A DNA stretch of 64,000 nucleotides from Amycolatopsis coloradensis (GCF_001953865.1 NZ_MQUQ01000003.1:75917-139916); one strand, 5' to 3'; counted from the first letter of the stretch, positions 1-8,842 are shown. The notes: generated from the sequence alone by a model not told the origin. Numbers and translations are program-made.

Positions 1-530
1 GCTTCGGTCCAGGACTCGGCGAGTCCCATGTCGGTGGTGCCGCCCATCTGCCGGGAGTAGCCGACGCCGGGAAGGTTGCTCGCGTCGTAGACCCGGTTCG
101 GGCCATCCGGGCGACCGCGGAACTGGCGGTAGTAGTCGATGGGCTGCGCGATTGAGCCTGCACCTCCGGCCCACTCGTGTGCCCTGACGATCTGGTCGAA
201 GGCCCGGATCCGGTCGGACAGCTCGCCGTCGAAGCCCGCCTGCCGCACCCAGCTCGAAACACAACTCACAGTGCGTGGATCGGCCTGACCGAAGAACGAA
301 GCGCGATCGACCTCGCAGGTTATGCGAGTCGCCGCCGGGCCCCATTCTGCCCAAGAGGTGGCTCTTGCCAGTTCGACGAATCGATCCGCGACCCAGCGAT
401 CGTGCAGATCGCGGTCAGCCATAGCAGCGGCGCTCGTCGCTGCGGCCTTGTAGTCCTCCCGAGTCGGACCACCACACGCCACCGAAGCCAGCGCGAGCAG
501 CACCACCACCCACATCCGCTTCCCCCACAT
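1..530 (-). CDS. Putative lipoprotein, C-terminus beyond the window
   Basis: This reading frame is open to the left edge, so the C-terminal part is missing. The start has two basic residues, then a hydrophobic stretch and a lipobox ending LASVAC near residue 19, so it is predicted to be exported and lipid-anchored. After the Cys the protein is hydrophilic and rich in Trp, Asp and Arg, with no motif I recognise. A second in-frame ATG at 515 has a purine-rich stretch upstream, but the 530 start keeps the Lys-Arg needed for a normal signal peptide. It is transcribed in the same direction as the membrane gene at 931-2010. Function is unknown. Confidence 0.6.
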   Translation of the reverse strand, partial: MWGKRMWVVVLLALASVACGGPTREDYKAAATSAAAMADRDLHDRWVADRFVELARATSWAEWGPAATRITCEVDRASFFGQADPRTVSCVSSWVRQAGFDGELSDRIRAFDQIVRAHEWAGGAGSIAQPIDYYRQFRGRPDGPNRVYDASNLPGVGYSRQMGGTTDMGLAESWTE

Positions 531-930
531 CCCGTGATTGTCGCGGCACGTGAAGGATCAGACAATCCCTTCGTCGCGCAGATCGTCCGCTCATCGGCAA
601 TAGCGGACGTTCGGCTGCCATTGCCGTGATCGGTCCGCACGGCGAATCTGGAACGCGTTCTCGGTGGATCACCTGCCGTTGCTGGTTCTACCGGCCGGCG
701 ACGTGGTGCTACTGCAACAGCTGGTAAACGGGGCCTGCAGCCATCTTCGAGCCGACAACGAACGAGGACGAACGGCCGACGATCACCGTCGCCGGAGACT
801 ACGTCGCGCTCTATGTCGACCCGGCCAGTCGGCAGGTCCGAGCTTGATCGATCTCGACGACTCCGAGTCGTGGGTGACCTGTACGCGGCAGGGGAACCCA
901 TAGCTTCGACCCGACCAATGGAGTACGGAC
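531..930. other. Non-coding or decayed stretch
   Basis: No intact gene is visible. On the + strand about 735-903 there are short protein-like pieces in two frames, one reading TITVAGDYVALYVDPASRQV and one ending SWVTCTRQGNP before a stop. This suggests the remains of a small frameshifted gene. I cannot assign a family. Confidence 0.3.
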
Positions 931-2010
931 TCACAGTTTGTCCCACTGTTTGGCCGTGTCGTTGTAGATGTAACTGTCCTGCAGCCCGGCCGATCCGGAG
1001 GTGTGGAACGGCTTTCCCTTGTAGTCAATGACGCTTACCCCGGCCGTCTCACCGTTGGACCACCGCAGGCGCGCTTTCCAGCGGCATTCGCAGGCATCGG
1101 TCTTGGCGATCAGCAGCAGCGACTCGGTTTCTTTGTCGGACACGGTGTAGGGGAACCGGAGTGGGCTCGTCCGCCAGTTCTCGTCTCCCCACATCATTTC
1201 CTTCGACGTGGACTCGGTGATCTGCGGCGGATTCTGGTCCAGATCGACGACCGCGAAGCGAGCCGTGGTCTCACTTCCGCAGCCAAGCCCAAGCGTGACC
1301 CCTTTGATCGCCGGTTTCCGTTCGCTGACAAGGAAGTCGATGCCCGTGATCGAAACGGGTTTCTCGGAGGTGCTCTTGACCGTGACGAGCACCTTGCTCC
1401 AGTCGATTTCGGCCACGTCATTGTCCTGCGCCCATGCGGCGTAGTCCGCGTTCATGTCATCCTGCCGTGGTGGAGCACCAACCTGGGCGACTGGTTTCGT
1501 AGTGCCGTACCAGGTGCACTGGGTCGCCACGGATTGGACCGTCAGCGAAACCGCGTCCTTCGGTGCCGGTTTCACGCTGTCCGATGTGGGTGGTGTCGTT
1601 GGTACGGCGCTCCCAGTGTTTGTCACCAGCGGAACAACGACCAGCGCCGCGATGGTCAAGCAGACAACCGTGAGGCTCAACGAAAGCCACATGGTCGTTC
1701 GGGAATCGGAGTTGACGTGAAGCGAGTCGATGCTGGACCCGGAGTTCTGAATGATCGTTCCACGGTTGTCCTGGCTGCTCAGGCTGGTGCTGCCGGGGCC
1801 ACCACTTGGTGACTTCCCGCTTCCGGCTCGCTTGCGCTGCACTTTTTTGTCCGCCGTATACCCAATGGCGGCGCTGGTGGCCGTCAGGATTGCTACGGCA
1901 ACCCAGGCTAGAGCGTTTCCTTTCAACTCCGTGGCGAGATTGATCGCAACGCCGAGACCGGCGCCTGTCAATGCCGCTCCAAGCGCGACGAAAAGGCGTC
2001 GACGTTCCAT
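931..2010 (-). CDS. Three-TM membrane protein with an amyloid-like segment before its last TM helix
   Basis: A 359-residue protein. Residues 5-24 and 33-50 are hydrophobic and likely form a TM hairpin. Residues 55-80 are a basic, Ser/Gly-rich linker. Residues 83-99 read RGTIIQNSGSSIDSLHV, followed by a strong TM helix at about 108-129 and a roughly 225-residue C-terminal domain that should lie outside the cell. That domain has several Cys (including a CEC pair), which suggests disulfides. The segment at 83-99 resembles the Gln-containing amyloid signalling motifs of actinobacterial NLR-like proteins, and similar segments precede single TM helices in the genes at 14611 and 16150. The ATG at 2010 is chosen over one at 2049 because a GAGGG ribosome site lies upstream. 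The domain family is unknown; the amyloid reading is inference. Confidence 0.7.
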   Translation of the reverse strand: MERRRLFVALGAALTGAGLGVAINLATELKGNALAWVAVAILTATSAAIGYTADKKVQRKRAGSGKSPSGGPGSTSLSSQDNRGTIIQNSGSSIDSLHVNSDSRTTMWLSLSLTVVCLTIAALVVVPLVTNTGSAVPTTPPTSDSVKPAPKDAVSLTVQSVATQCTWYGTTKPVAQVGAPPRQDDMNADYAAWAQDNDVAEIDWSKVLVTVKSTSEKPVSITGIDFLVSERKPAIKGVTLGLGCGSETTARFAVVDLDQNPPQITESTSKEMMWGDENWRTSPLRFPYTVSDKETESLLLIAKTDACECRWKARLRWSNGETAGVSVIDYKGKPFHTSGSAGLQDSYIYNDTAKQWDKL

Positions 2011-2217
2011 GGTTCGCCCTCTTTCTGTCCTTTTCGAGCATCGCCGCAAACCCGCAGTCCTCTCATCGCGGGCGCCTGCGGGAGAGTTACCCAGCCTTGC
2101 CGATTGATGTCAGTTCGATGCCGGAACGCGAGCCACTGACGCGATGGGTGCCCGCCGCCCCTGGGACTCGTCACAGTCGTTCACCGCGATCCGCGATACG
2201 ACGACCTAGTATTGCGG

Positions 2218-2584
2218 TTACTCTGCGGCCTGAGGTTCGTAGGTCAGCTTCACTTTTCAACGTCGCATCCACCGACCTGCCCGCGACAATCACTTTGCCC
2301 TTGGCCGAAACCCCGGCCCGAACTCGACCTCCAGCTTGGCCTGGCGCGCCGCCTCATCACCCAGCTTGCCCCACAAACTCAACGGTCGACGCCGCCGTTC
2401 CCACGATCACCTCGTGCGCTCGACCAAACGCATCCAAAGCCTTCGCGCCGCCATCGCCCAGCCTCGACGTCGGCTCCGTCCCCGGCACCGTAGCCACCAG
2501 TACCTCAACCCCACCGAAACGTATTGGCACGACCTGACCAGCCACCACGACCCCTCCCTCATCTGCTAACGCACACAGTCGCAT
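2218..2584 (-). pseudogene. Frameshifted trypsin-co-occurring domain 1 (CU044_2847-type) gene
   Basis: Read across frames, the − strand gives a small protein starting with VVPIRFGGVEVLV and ending VDATLK then VKLTYEPQAAE before a TAA at 2220-2218. Its middle contains KLEVEFG. This is the layout of the trypco1 (CU044_2847) family: an N-terminal beta strand pair, a helix, then VEFG and VKLTW-like strands. At least three frame changes are needed (after VEFVG, after VEFGPG, and after DATLK), so the gene is broken. Family members usually sit beside trypsin-like proteases or other conflict-system genes. A secreted trypsin-like gene lies 7 kb away at 9973, but there is no direct linkage. Confidence 0.7.
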
Positions 2585-3041
2585 CCACCACCCGCACCGT
2601 TACGCACCGCGCGAACCAACCCAGGCCGCCAGGACCGACTCACATCCGCTCATCGACATGTCCGGACGTTCGATTGTCGTCGCCACGCTCGGTCCACAAG
2701 AAGGATTGGAACATGTTCTCGCGGTAAACACCTGCTGCTGGTGGCCCACCGATTGGTAACGAAGCCACCTGGCCCCAGCCAAGGGATGGCAATGATCGCG
2801 GAAAGGCAGGAATGTGCCCACCGCACGAGCCAGAAATCGGGTGCGGTCGGTTGTCACCGACAAACGCGGTCGCACCAGACGAACAAACCCAATCAGACAC
2901 ACCACATCGTTGACACACGGGCCATTGCCGCTCGCAGTCAAGAATGGGTTCTCGACGATGGCGGCCCATCGGTACACGATGGGCGGCGAGCAACGTTGTG
3001 CACTGTGAAAAGGGCGTCCTATGTCGCTACGAGATACCCAG
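2585..3041. other. Non-coding stretch, nothing recognised
   Basis: No reading frame here has a recognisable product, a good ribosome site or normal actinomycete codon bias. It separates two decayed genes and probably holds more decayed sequence. Confidence 0.4.
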
Positions 3042-3579
3042 TCATCTATCCACATCGGACTTGAAGGTGCTGCGAAGGGCGGAGATGACGTACGACCAGT
3101 CGAAGGTGGCCAGGCCGTCCTCGGCGTGGGTGGTGATCGTGTCCGGGTCGAGCAGCTTCACACCGGCCTTCGTGAGTCGAGCGACGCTGTCCGCGTACGC
3201 GGGATGCCGGCGAAGGACGTGCTTGACACACGGAGCGGCGACGATGGGGGCTTCGGCGCCGAGCATCTCGTTGAGCACACCCAACGCGAACGTATCGCTG
3301 ATACCCGCTGCCCATTTGTTCATCGAGTTGAAGGTCAGTGGCGCGACTAGAACAGCGTCGGCTCGCGGAAGTGACTTTTCCCGCTGACGGGGCTACCCGC
3401 GTCACGCATCCCGTGGCCGCCGCCAGATCGTCGAGGTCGATCCAGGAGGCGGCTGTCGGTGTCGCGATCACGCACACGGTCCAGCCGTCGGTGGACAGCC
3501 GGGAGATGAATTGCTCGAGCCGAAGCACTGGCGGCGCAGCCGAGGTCACCAGGTAAAGACAACGCGGTTCTGGGCTCAC
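3042..3579 (-). pseudogene. Frameshifted flavoprotein (phosphopantothenoylcysteine-decarboxylase-like fold)
   Basis: The N-terminal half reads CLYLVTSAAPP and VCVIATPTAASWIDLDDLAA, typical of the FMN-binding flavoprotein family. The C-terminal half, in another frame, reads RADAVLVAPLTFNSMNKWAA followed by AAPCVKHVL. The two halves join if one base is restored near 3390-3400. Intact relatives are about 180 residues and commonly follow an XRE/TPR regulator, as here: the ATG at 3579 overlaps the stop of the upstream gene by 4 bp. The family binds FMN and often decarboxylates Cys-containing substrates. It is either a real frameshift or a base-call error; the neighbouring regulator is also frameshifted. 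Confidence 0.75.
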
Positions 3580-4819
3580 ACCGCGACCCCGGCTCGCAAT
3601 GCGAGACCACGTAGAGCTGGCACCTGTTGGCGGCGCTCACGGGCCAGCAGATCCGCGATCAGCGATCGTGCGTTTGGGTTGGTTCGGACCAGTTCGGGAG
3701 CCACCCGCTCGGTCTCTAGCATGTGGATCACTGCCTGTGGGTCCTCTGCGAGCTGCGTGTGCGCCCACGCGCTGTCCAAGTGGAACTGAGCCTGGCGGCC
3801 GTTCAGACCAGCCGGTAGTGCGGTGATGTCCAGTTGCTCTGCCGTCGCGAGCGCGCGACGTGGGTCGTTCAGGGTGACCGCCACTGACGTGCGATGGATC
3901 AGCACGTTCGACGGACCGAACGCGGTCCACCCGATGTTGCCGTTAACGCCGAGCAATTGCGCGAGTTCATCAGCGTGTTCGAGCCGTTCACTCGCTTCGG
4001 CATCGTCGGCGCGGCGCGCGGCAATGACTGAACCAATTAGGGCCAATGCGCCTCGCCAAGTCACGCTCTGTGGGTCCTGACCTCGCAGGGCGGTGGCGGC
4101 TGAGACCGCTAACTCTTCGGCGTCCTTTATCTTCTCAGAATCTTTCATGCTGCTCGTGCGCAGCAGAGCACAAGCTCGTTGATACGCCGCCGCGGCGAGA
4201 CCGAAAGTGTCCTCAGCCTTCTCTGCCGCCACACGCGCCAGCTCAGCTGCGGCTAAGCCCGTCTCACCGTCGCCTCTTTTCGTAGCCAGCTTGGCGGACA
4301 GGATCGCCACGCTGCACTGGAGGCCGAGTGCTTCCCGCCGTCTCGGCGCCGGTCCGTTGACTACCAGAGTGTCGGCAGCCTCACTGACCGATGGCAATCG
4401 CTGGGCGACATCGGTATAACGGGCGGCCTGATATTTCCGATGGAGATCTGCAACTCGTGCCGACACCCTCGTGTGGTCCATCCGATGCCGCAGCGGTTCC
4501 TCGCTACGGGCGCCGAGCACATGGTCGACGGTGATCCCGCTGGTAATCAGGGCCGCGTCCGCTATGACCTCGCGCCGCGTCGCCGAGGGCTGCCTGGCGA
4601 CAGGCTTGCCTGTGCCGGGTTGAGGAGGACATCTAGTTCGTTGAGAGATACCTGAAGCAACTTCGCTATGCGAGTACGCCTCCAGGGATGCGGCGTCAGT
4701 GTTCCGCGCTCCCAGCGCCCGACCGTCGAGAGTTCCACCTTGAGCTGCCGGGCGAAGGTTTCCTGGGTGAATCCAAGGGCCTCGCGCCGAGCCGCAAGGG
4801 CCGTTCGCTGGATACCCAT
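3576..4819 (-). pseudogene. Frameshifted XRE-family regulator with TPR-like C-terminal domain
   Basis: The first 65 codons encode a clear helix-turn-helix (ALGFTQETFARQLKVELSTV then GRWERG). The frame then shifts near 4610, in the ACCCGGCACAGG area, into an alanine-rich helical domain of about 310 residues with TPR-like spacing. The ATG at 4819 has an AAGGTGA ribosome site. Intact family members are about 400 residues and regulate neighbouring genes, and the flavoprotein gene overlaps its end by 4 bp. It is divergent from the QueD/QueE cluster, so it was probably that cluster's regulator. As it stands it would produce only the short DNA-binding part. Confidence 0.75.
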
Positions 4820-5335
4820 GATCGTCACCTTGCCTTGTCGGTCGCCTGCAACGATAACCGGCTGCGGGTCAGGCCGATCACCTGCTCGACAAGCTACATC
4901 CATTCGGACCACCACCTTCGAGAAGCATCCGCGCAGGTCAGGGAGGTGGCACCGCATCGCCGCCGCGTATATGCACCAGTTCCACCGCACCGGATGTCGT
5001 GGTGGGAGCGCAGTGGCCGGCTGTTCCCGCTGCTACAGCTGACCGATTTCACCCACTGGACCGCCTTTCGCGCCCGCCCCGGTGAACCCCGTGCCCTTGG
5101 CTGGCCCTATGGCGTCACGCCCATTCCCTGGCCAGGGCGGACGACGTCTCGTGCACGCCTCATCAACGATGTACTCACGCTCTGGATCATGCTGATCACC
5201 CGGCGTTGACTGAGCCGTGGTGTGCGGCGGAAGGCATCTCCTGCCCCTCGGCCTTCCGCCGCAGACCACACCCATTTCCCGTCTGGAGAGACGCGCGCGG
5301 CCCGCGTTCACGGTGAAAGGATTTCGGCATTCGCG
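4820..5335. promoter_or_regulatory. Divergent intergenic region between regulator and QueD-like gene
   Basis: A gap of about 515 bp with no convincing gene on either strand. It should contain the promoters of both the regulator and the deazapurine-like cluster. The only strong structure is the inverted repeat at 5217-5271, listed separately. Confidence 0.4.
5217..5271 (+). promoter_or_regulatory. Strong stem-loop upstream of the QueD-like gene
   Basis: A 12-bp perfect stem (GCGGCGGAAGGC against GCCTTCCGCCGC) is extended by a second 7-bp pairing (GTGGTGT with ACACCAC-type complement) across a 2-base bulge. It lies 65 bp before the predicted start at 5336 and has no U-tract, so an attenuator or operator is as likely as a terminator. 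Confidence 0.5.
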
Positions 5336-5899
5336 ATGTACGACACGGAGATAATCGGACAGACCACCACCCACCCGGCGAACCCTGCAGTGGCCGATTC
5401 CGCGCCGGCTAGTCACCAGATCTGTATCGAGCACACCTTCGAAACCGCGCACCGTTTACCGCACTTGGAAGGCAAGTGCGCCAGCCTGCATGGGCATTCC
5501 TGGCGGGTCACGGTGTCGGTGTTCGCTCCTGCCTTGAGTGGCGACGGAACTGTCGTGGAGTTCGGCGTCCTCAAAACCGGAGTCCGGCAGTGGATCGACA
5601 CCCACCTCGATCATGGCACCATGCTCGGCGTCCGAGATCCGCTCGCTGTGCACCTTTACACCGCGGGGTCCAAGGTCTTCCGCTTCGGCGCACATAGCTG
5701 TGAGACGGTCGACGATGCGGAACTGCTGGCCGCTGATTTGCCTTGGCCGACCGTCGAAGCGGTCGCGGTGTTGCTGCGACGAGTGAGCCAGTCCGTGCTC
5801 ATCGCGCTGCCGTGCGCTCCCGAAGCCCGTGTCGGCCGGGTGTTCGTCCGTGAAACGCATCTCAACACCGCGACCTACGGCCCGGCGGACGCGCCGTGA
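5336..5899 (+). CDS. queD: QueD-like 6-carboxy-tetrahydropterin synthase
   Basis: Predicted to convert 7,8-dihydroneopterin triphosphate to 6-carboxy-5,6,7,8-tetrahydropterin, the second step towards 7-deazapurines. The zinc and active-site pattern is intact: FETAHRLPH, then GKCASLHGHSW with the catalytic Cys and HGH, then LDHGTML, then PTVEAVA, then a C-terminal VRETHLNTATY. At 187 residues it is longer than the usual 120-residue QueD because of an insertion before PTVEA. The ATG at 5336 is the likeliest start although its ribosome site (AAAGGA) is rather distant. It overlaps the QueE-like gene by 4 bp, so the two are co-translated. Family call is firm; the pathway end-product is not known. 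Confidence 0.85.
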   Translation: MYDTEIIGQTTTHPANPAVADSAPASHQICIEHTFETAHRLPHLEGKCASLHGHSWRVTVSVFAPALSGDGTVVEFGVLKTGVRQWIDTHLDHGTMLGVRDPLAVHLYTAGSKVFRFGAHSCETVDDAELLAADLPWPTVEAVAVLLRRVSQSVLIALPCAPEARVGRVFVRETHLNTATYGPADAP

Positions 5900-6618
5900 A
5901 GCCACCCGTTGTGTCCGATGTGGACCGCGATCTCGTGGTCAACGAAGCCTTCGGCCCGACCTTTCAAGGTGAGGGGCCAAGTACCGGTCGTTACGCGCAC
6001 TTCATCCGCCTGTTCGGCTGTCACCTGTCGTGTACCTGGTGCGATACCCCGCAAACCCATGACCCAGCCCGGCATGACCTCGCCGCCGAGCAGCGGATTC
6101 TCTCGATCGAGGACATCCTGTCCTGGCTTGCCTCCACTCCGGCCGATCTTCTGGTGATCACGGGCGGCGAACCGCTGCTGCAGCCGCGTGCCCTGGAGCG
6201 GCTGCTGTGCGCGATCCGGGAGCGCGAGCTCGCCACCGATGTCGAGATCGAGACTTCCGGCACCATCGCGCCTACGGACGTGCTCATCTCGGCGGTGACA
6301 CGGTTCAACGTCTCGCCGAAGCTGGCCCATTCGGGGCTGCGTCGCCGTCAACGCATCCGCCCCGCGGTGCTGCGCGACCTCGCCGGCTCGGGGAAGGCCG
6401 TGTGGAAGTTCGTCGTCCAGCAGGTCGACGACTTGGACGAGGTCCAGGAGCTGGTCGGCACCTACGGCCTTCATCCGGTCTGGATCATGCCGGAGGGCAC
6501 GGACAGTTCCACGGTCCTGGCGCGGATGCGGCTGCTGGCCGATCCGGTGCTGGCGCGCCGGTGGCACCTGTCTACCCGGCTTCACACTCTGTTGTGGGAG
6601 AACAGTCGTGGCCGCTGA
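5896..6618 (+). CDS. queE: QueE-like radical SAM enzyme (7-carboxy-7-deazaguanine synthase)
   Basis: Radical SAM ring-contracting enzyme expected to turn 6-carboxy-tetrahydropterin into 7-carboxy-7-deazaguanine. The [4Fe-4S] motif is CHLSCTWCDT (CX3CX2C), preceded by the QueE signature AFGPTFQGEGPSTG and followed by VITGGEPLLQ and the SAM-binding VEIETSGT. At 240 residues it is a normal length. The GTG start at 5896 overlaps the end of the QueD-like gene. No QueC or dedicated GTP cyclohydrolase is nearby, so the carboxy-deazaguanine may feed a pathway other than preQ0, or those enzymes may be elsewhere in the genome. Confidence 0.88.
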   Translation: MKPPVVSDVDRDLVVNEAFGPTFQGEGPSTGRYAHFIRLFGCHLSCTWCDTPQTHDPARHDLAAEQRILSIEDILSWLASTPADLLVITGGEPLLQPRALERLLCAIRERELATDVEIETSGTIAPTDVLISAVTRFNVSPKLAHSGLRRRQRIRPAVLRDLAGSGKAVWKFVVQQVDDLDEVQELVGTYGLHPVWIMPEGTDSSTVLARMRLLADPVLARRWHLSTRLHTLLWENSRGR

Positions 6619-6705
6619 TATCACCACGTCCGGGCTCAGTGGTCGGGACTTCGAGTGCGACACCGCGCGTCACCCCCTGCCTTCGCCCGACGCCGGGTGG
6701 CTGCG

Positions 6706-7650
6706 GTGAGCCAACCCAGCAGTCTGTCTGCCGGCCCGCAGCGACCTGACCGTACTTCCGCACTCGCCGCGGCCCACGCCGCGATGGATCTCGCGGTGGA
6801 GTATGTCCTTCGCCATCCGCCACGCCAGATCCGCTACAAGGGCGACCGCGACCCTGTGTCCGATGTCGACGACACCGTCGAACAACTCATACGTCAACGC
6901 TTGACCAGCGGAGACGCTACCGAGGTCGGGTTTCTCGGCGAGGAGACAGGCGCGATCGGAAACCGAGACACCTACTGGGTCCTCGATCCCATCGACGGCA
7001 CGATCAACCACCAGCACGGCAACCCACTCTGCGCGATCGCACTCGGCCTCGTCCACCACGAGCAACCAGTGCTCGGAGTCACCGCCCTGCCGTTCCTCGG
7101 GCACCGATACTCCGCGACCGAAGGCCAGGGAGCCTTCCGTGACGACGAACCGATCACCGCCTCTAGCGCCGACCGGCTCGACAAAGCCCTGATCGGGTTC
7201 AGTGACTATGGCAGCGGCAATGACACGGGCTTGCGTGACGTCCTGTGCGCCTCCCTGGACCACGCCATCACCGCACGCGCACAGGGACTTCGCCGGTTTG
7301 GCTCCTCCGTGCTCGACTTGGTCTGGGTGGCCGACGGAACCCTCGACGCCTGCGTCCTGCTCGGCAACCGCACCTGGGACACCGCAGCCGGAGCCGTGAT
7401 CGCCTGTGAGGCCGGAGCCCTCGTTCTCGACTCCGACACCAGCCCCCATTCCGCGGGTTCCCGTTGCACCATCGCAACCAGCCCAGGACTACGCGATGAC
7501 CTCATGCCCCTCCTGCAACTCCTGTGGGTCACCCGGTTCTGGCCCAGCCGCGACCAAACCAGCCGCGGCAGTGTCGCCGACGCGCCGCCGGACGGCAGCG
7601 GCCCCACCTCCAGCGGCGACACGCCAAATTCCAGCCCTGCCATCACGTAG
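6706..7650 (+). CDS. Inositol-monophosphatase-family phosphatase
   Basis: A Mg-dependent sugar or nucleotide phosphatase of the IMPase/CysQ superfamily. The metal-site motifs are present in order: GEETG, then WVLDPIDGTINH, then WDTAAGAVIACEAGA. The C-terminal 45 residues are Pro/Ser-rich and look like a tail. GTG codons at 6655, 6697 and 6706 are all in frame; I prefer 6706 because it gives a normal MSQPSS start and the upstream codons look non-coding. It follows the QueE-like gene by 87 bp and precedes a kinase-like gene. In this setting it may dephosphorylate a nucleotide intermediate of a deazapurine nucleoside, but that is inference. Confidence 0.82.
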   Translation: MSQPSSLSAGPQRPDRTSALAAAHAAMDLAVEYVLRHPPRQIRYKGDRDPVSDVDDTVEQLIRQRLTSGDATEVGFLGEETGAIGNRDTYWVLDPIDGTINHQHGNPLCAIALGLVHHEQPVLGVTALPFLGHRYSATEGQGAFRDDEPITASSADRLDKALIGFSDYGSGNDTGLRDVLCASLDHAITARAQGLRRFGSSVLDLVWVADGTLDACVLLGNRTWDTAAGAVIACEAGALVLDSDTSPHSAGSRCTIATSPGLRDDLMPLLQLLWVTRFWPSRDQTSRGSVADAPPDGSGPTSSGDTPNSSPAIT

Positions 7651-7724
7651 AGACGCCCACAACGGAACACAACACGAGGCAGTGGTCCTCCCGGCCCATT
7701 GTCGAGAACACCGAGGTAATCCTT

Positions 7725-8660
7725 TTGTTACAAGCCACGTCACTACCCTCCGCGCTACTCGCGGAGCTGCGCATCTTCCGGCGGCACAGTCCGAGCATGC
7801 TGGACGACGACCTGCCAGGCCTCCGGCTTCGCCGATTGGCCGGAGGCCACAAGAACCGGACCTTCGCCTGGGACGGCCCCGACGGTGAGATCTGCCTCAA
7901 GCTGTACGCCTCCGGCAACCGTGATCGCGCCATCCGTGAGTATCGGGCTCTGCTCCATCTCGCTGACTCAGGGATCACGGCGGCACCACAGCCGCTGTGG
8001 CATGACCCCAACCCGGAACTCCCGGCGGTCGCCACGACGATGCTGCCCGGTCAGGCGGTTCCCGAACTCGACGAACCGGTCAGCGCGCTGCGCTCCATAG
8101 TTAGCGTTCTCTCCGAGGTGCGCAGAGTCCCGGTCGGGCCGTTCGCAGACACCCCACGAGTCGGTGCGGCGAAGGACATCGTGCATCGGCTCATGGGCAC
8201 GTGGTCCGGCCAACTCGACGATCACGCCGACGATCCGCACACCTACGACATGCGCCTGCTCCTGGACGCATGGAGTGAGTGCGGTGCCGCCGCGACACTC
8301 CTCGATCCGGCACCAAGGACTTTCTCCCGAGGCGACTCCAACTTGTCGAATTGGCTCTGGGACGGAACCACAGTCCGAGTAGTCGGCTGGGAGTTCGCCG
8401 GCTACAGCGAAGCCGCCTACGACGCCGCGGACATCATCGAGCATCCCAGCGCCCGTGCCATCGACGACGCCCGGTGGATCTCCTTGCTGCCAGACCTGCG
8501 CGTCCATGACGAGGACAGCCGCCGGCGGTTCCTCGCCGCCCAGCGCACCGTCGCACTCCGCTGGCTCAGCGTGCTGTGGCAGCGCCGCATCGCCCGAGCC
8601 GACGAGTTCGAGGCCCAACGCACACGGGTGCGGGACCTTCTGAACCACGACTTCCTGTGA
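7725..8660 (+). CDS. APH-family phosphotransferase with altered DFG-type Asp
   Basis: A kinase-fold protein of the aminoglycoside/choline phosphotransferase family. The glycine-rich and Lys region reads GGHKNRTFAW with ICLKLYA. The catalytic loop is SRGDSNLSNWLW, keeping the Asp and Asn. The metal-binding position that is normally D-W-E in this family reads VRVVGWEFAGYSE, so the Asp is Gly. That may lower or change activity. TTG at 7725 has GAGG 8 bp upstream; ATG at 7797 is the alternative. It is the last clear enzyme of the 5.3-8.7 kb cluster and could phosphorylate the product or a sugar. Confidence 0.78.
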   Translation: MLQATSLPSALLAELRIFRRHSPSMLDDDLPGLRLRRLAGGHKNRTFAWDGPDGEICLKLYASGNRDRAIREYRALLHLADSGITAAPQPLWHDPNPELPAVATTMLPGQAVPELDEPVSALRSIVSVLSEVRRVPVGPFADTPRVGAAKDIVHRLMGTWSGQLDDHADDPHTYDMRLLLDAWSECGAAATLLDPAPRTFSRGDSNLSNWLWDGTTVRVVGWEFAGYSEAAYDAADIIEHPSARAIDDARWISLLPDLRVHDEDSRRRFLAAQRTVALRWLSVLWQRRIARADEFEAQRTRVRDLLNHDFL

Positions 8661-8669
8661 GGAAGAACG

Positions 8670-8828
8670 TTGCCTCAAGACCCTCGTCTCTTACTGGAAG
8701 CCCACGGGGGCAACGCCGCGAATACCGGGTGGATCGCCGAACACTTTGGCCCTGGCACCTCGCAGACCGCCCCGGGAAGGGTCTCGAACAGCACGTACCC
8801 GACAACCGGACGAGCTGATGACCCATAG
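8670..8828 (+). CDS. Possible 52-residue protein
   Basis: A TTG start at 8670 follows GAGGAAG directly after the kinase-like gene and opens a 52-codon frame ending at TAG 8826-8828. The composition is plausible (HGGNAANTGWIAEHFGPG) but I recognise no family. It may simply be read-through sequence. Confidence 0.3.
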   Translation: MPQDPRLLLEAHGGNAANTGWIAEHFGPGTSQTAPGRVSNSTYPTTGRADDP

Positions 8829-8842
8829 CAGCCGGACTGGCG

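Noticed and set aside
1003-1812. Open frame on the + strand over the 931-2010 gene
   Set aside because: It is antisense to a protein with clear TM helices and a good ribosome site.
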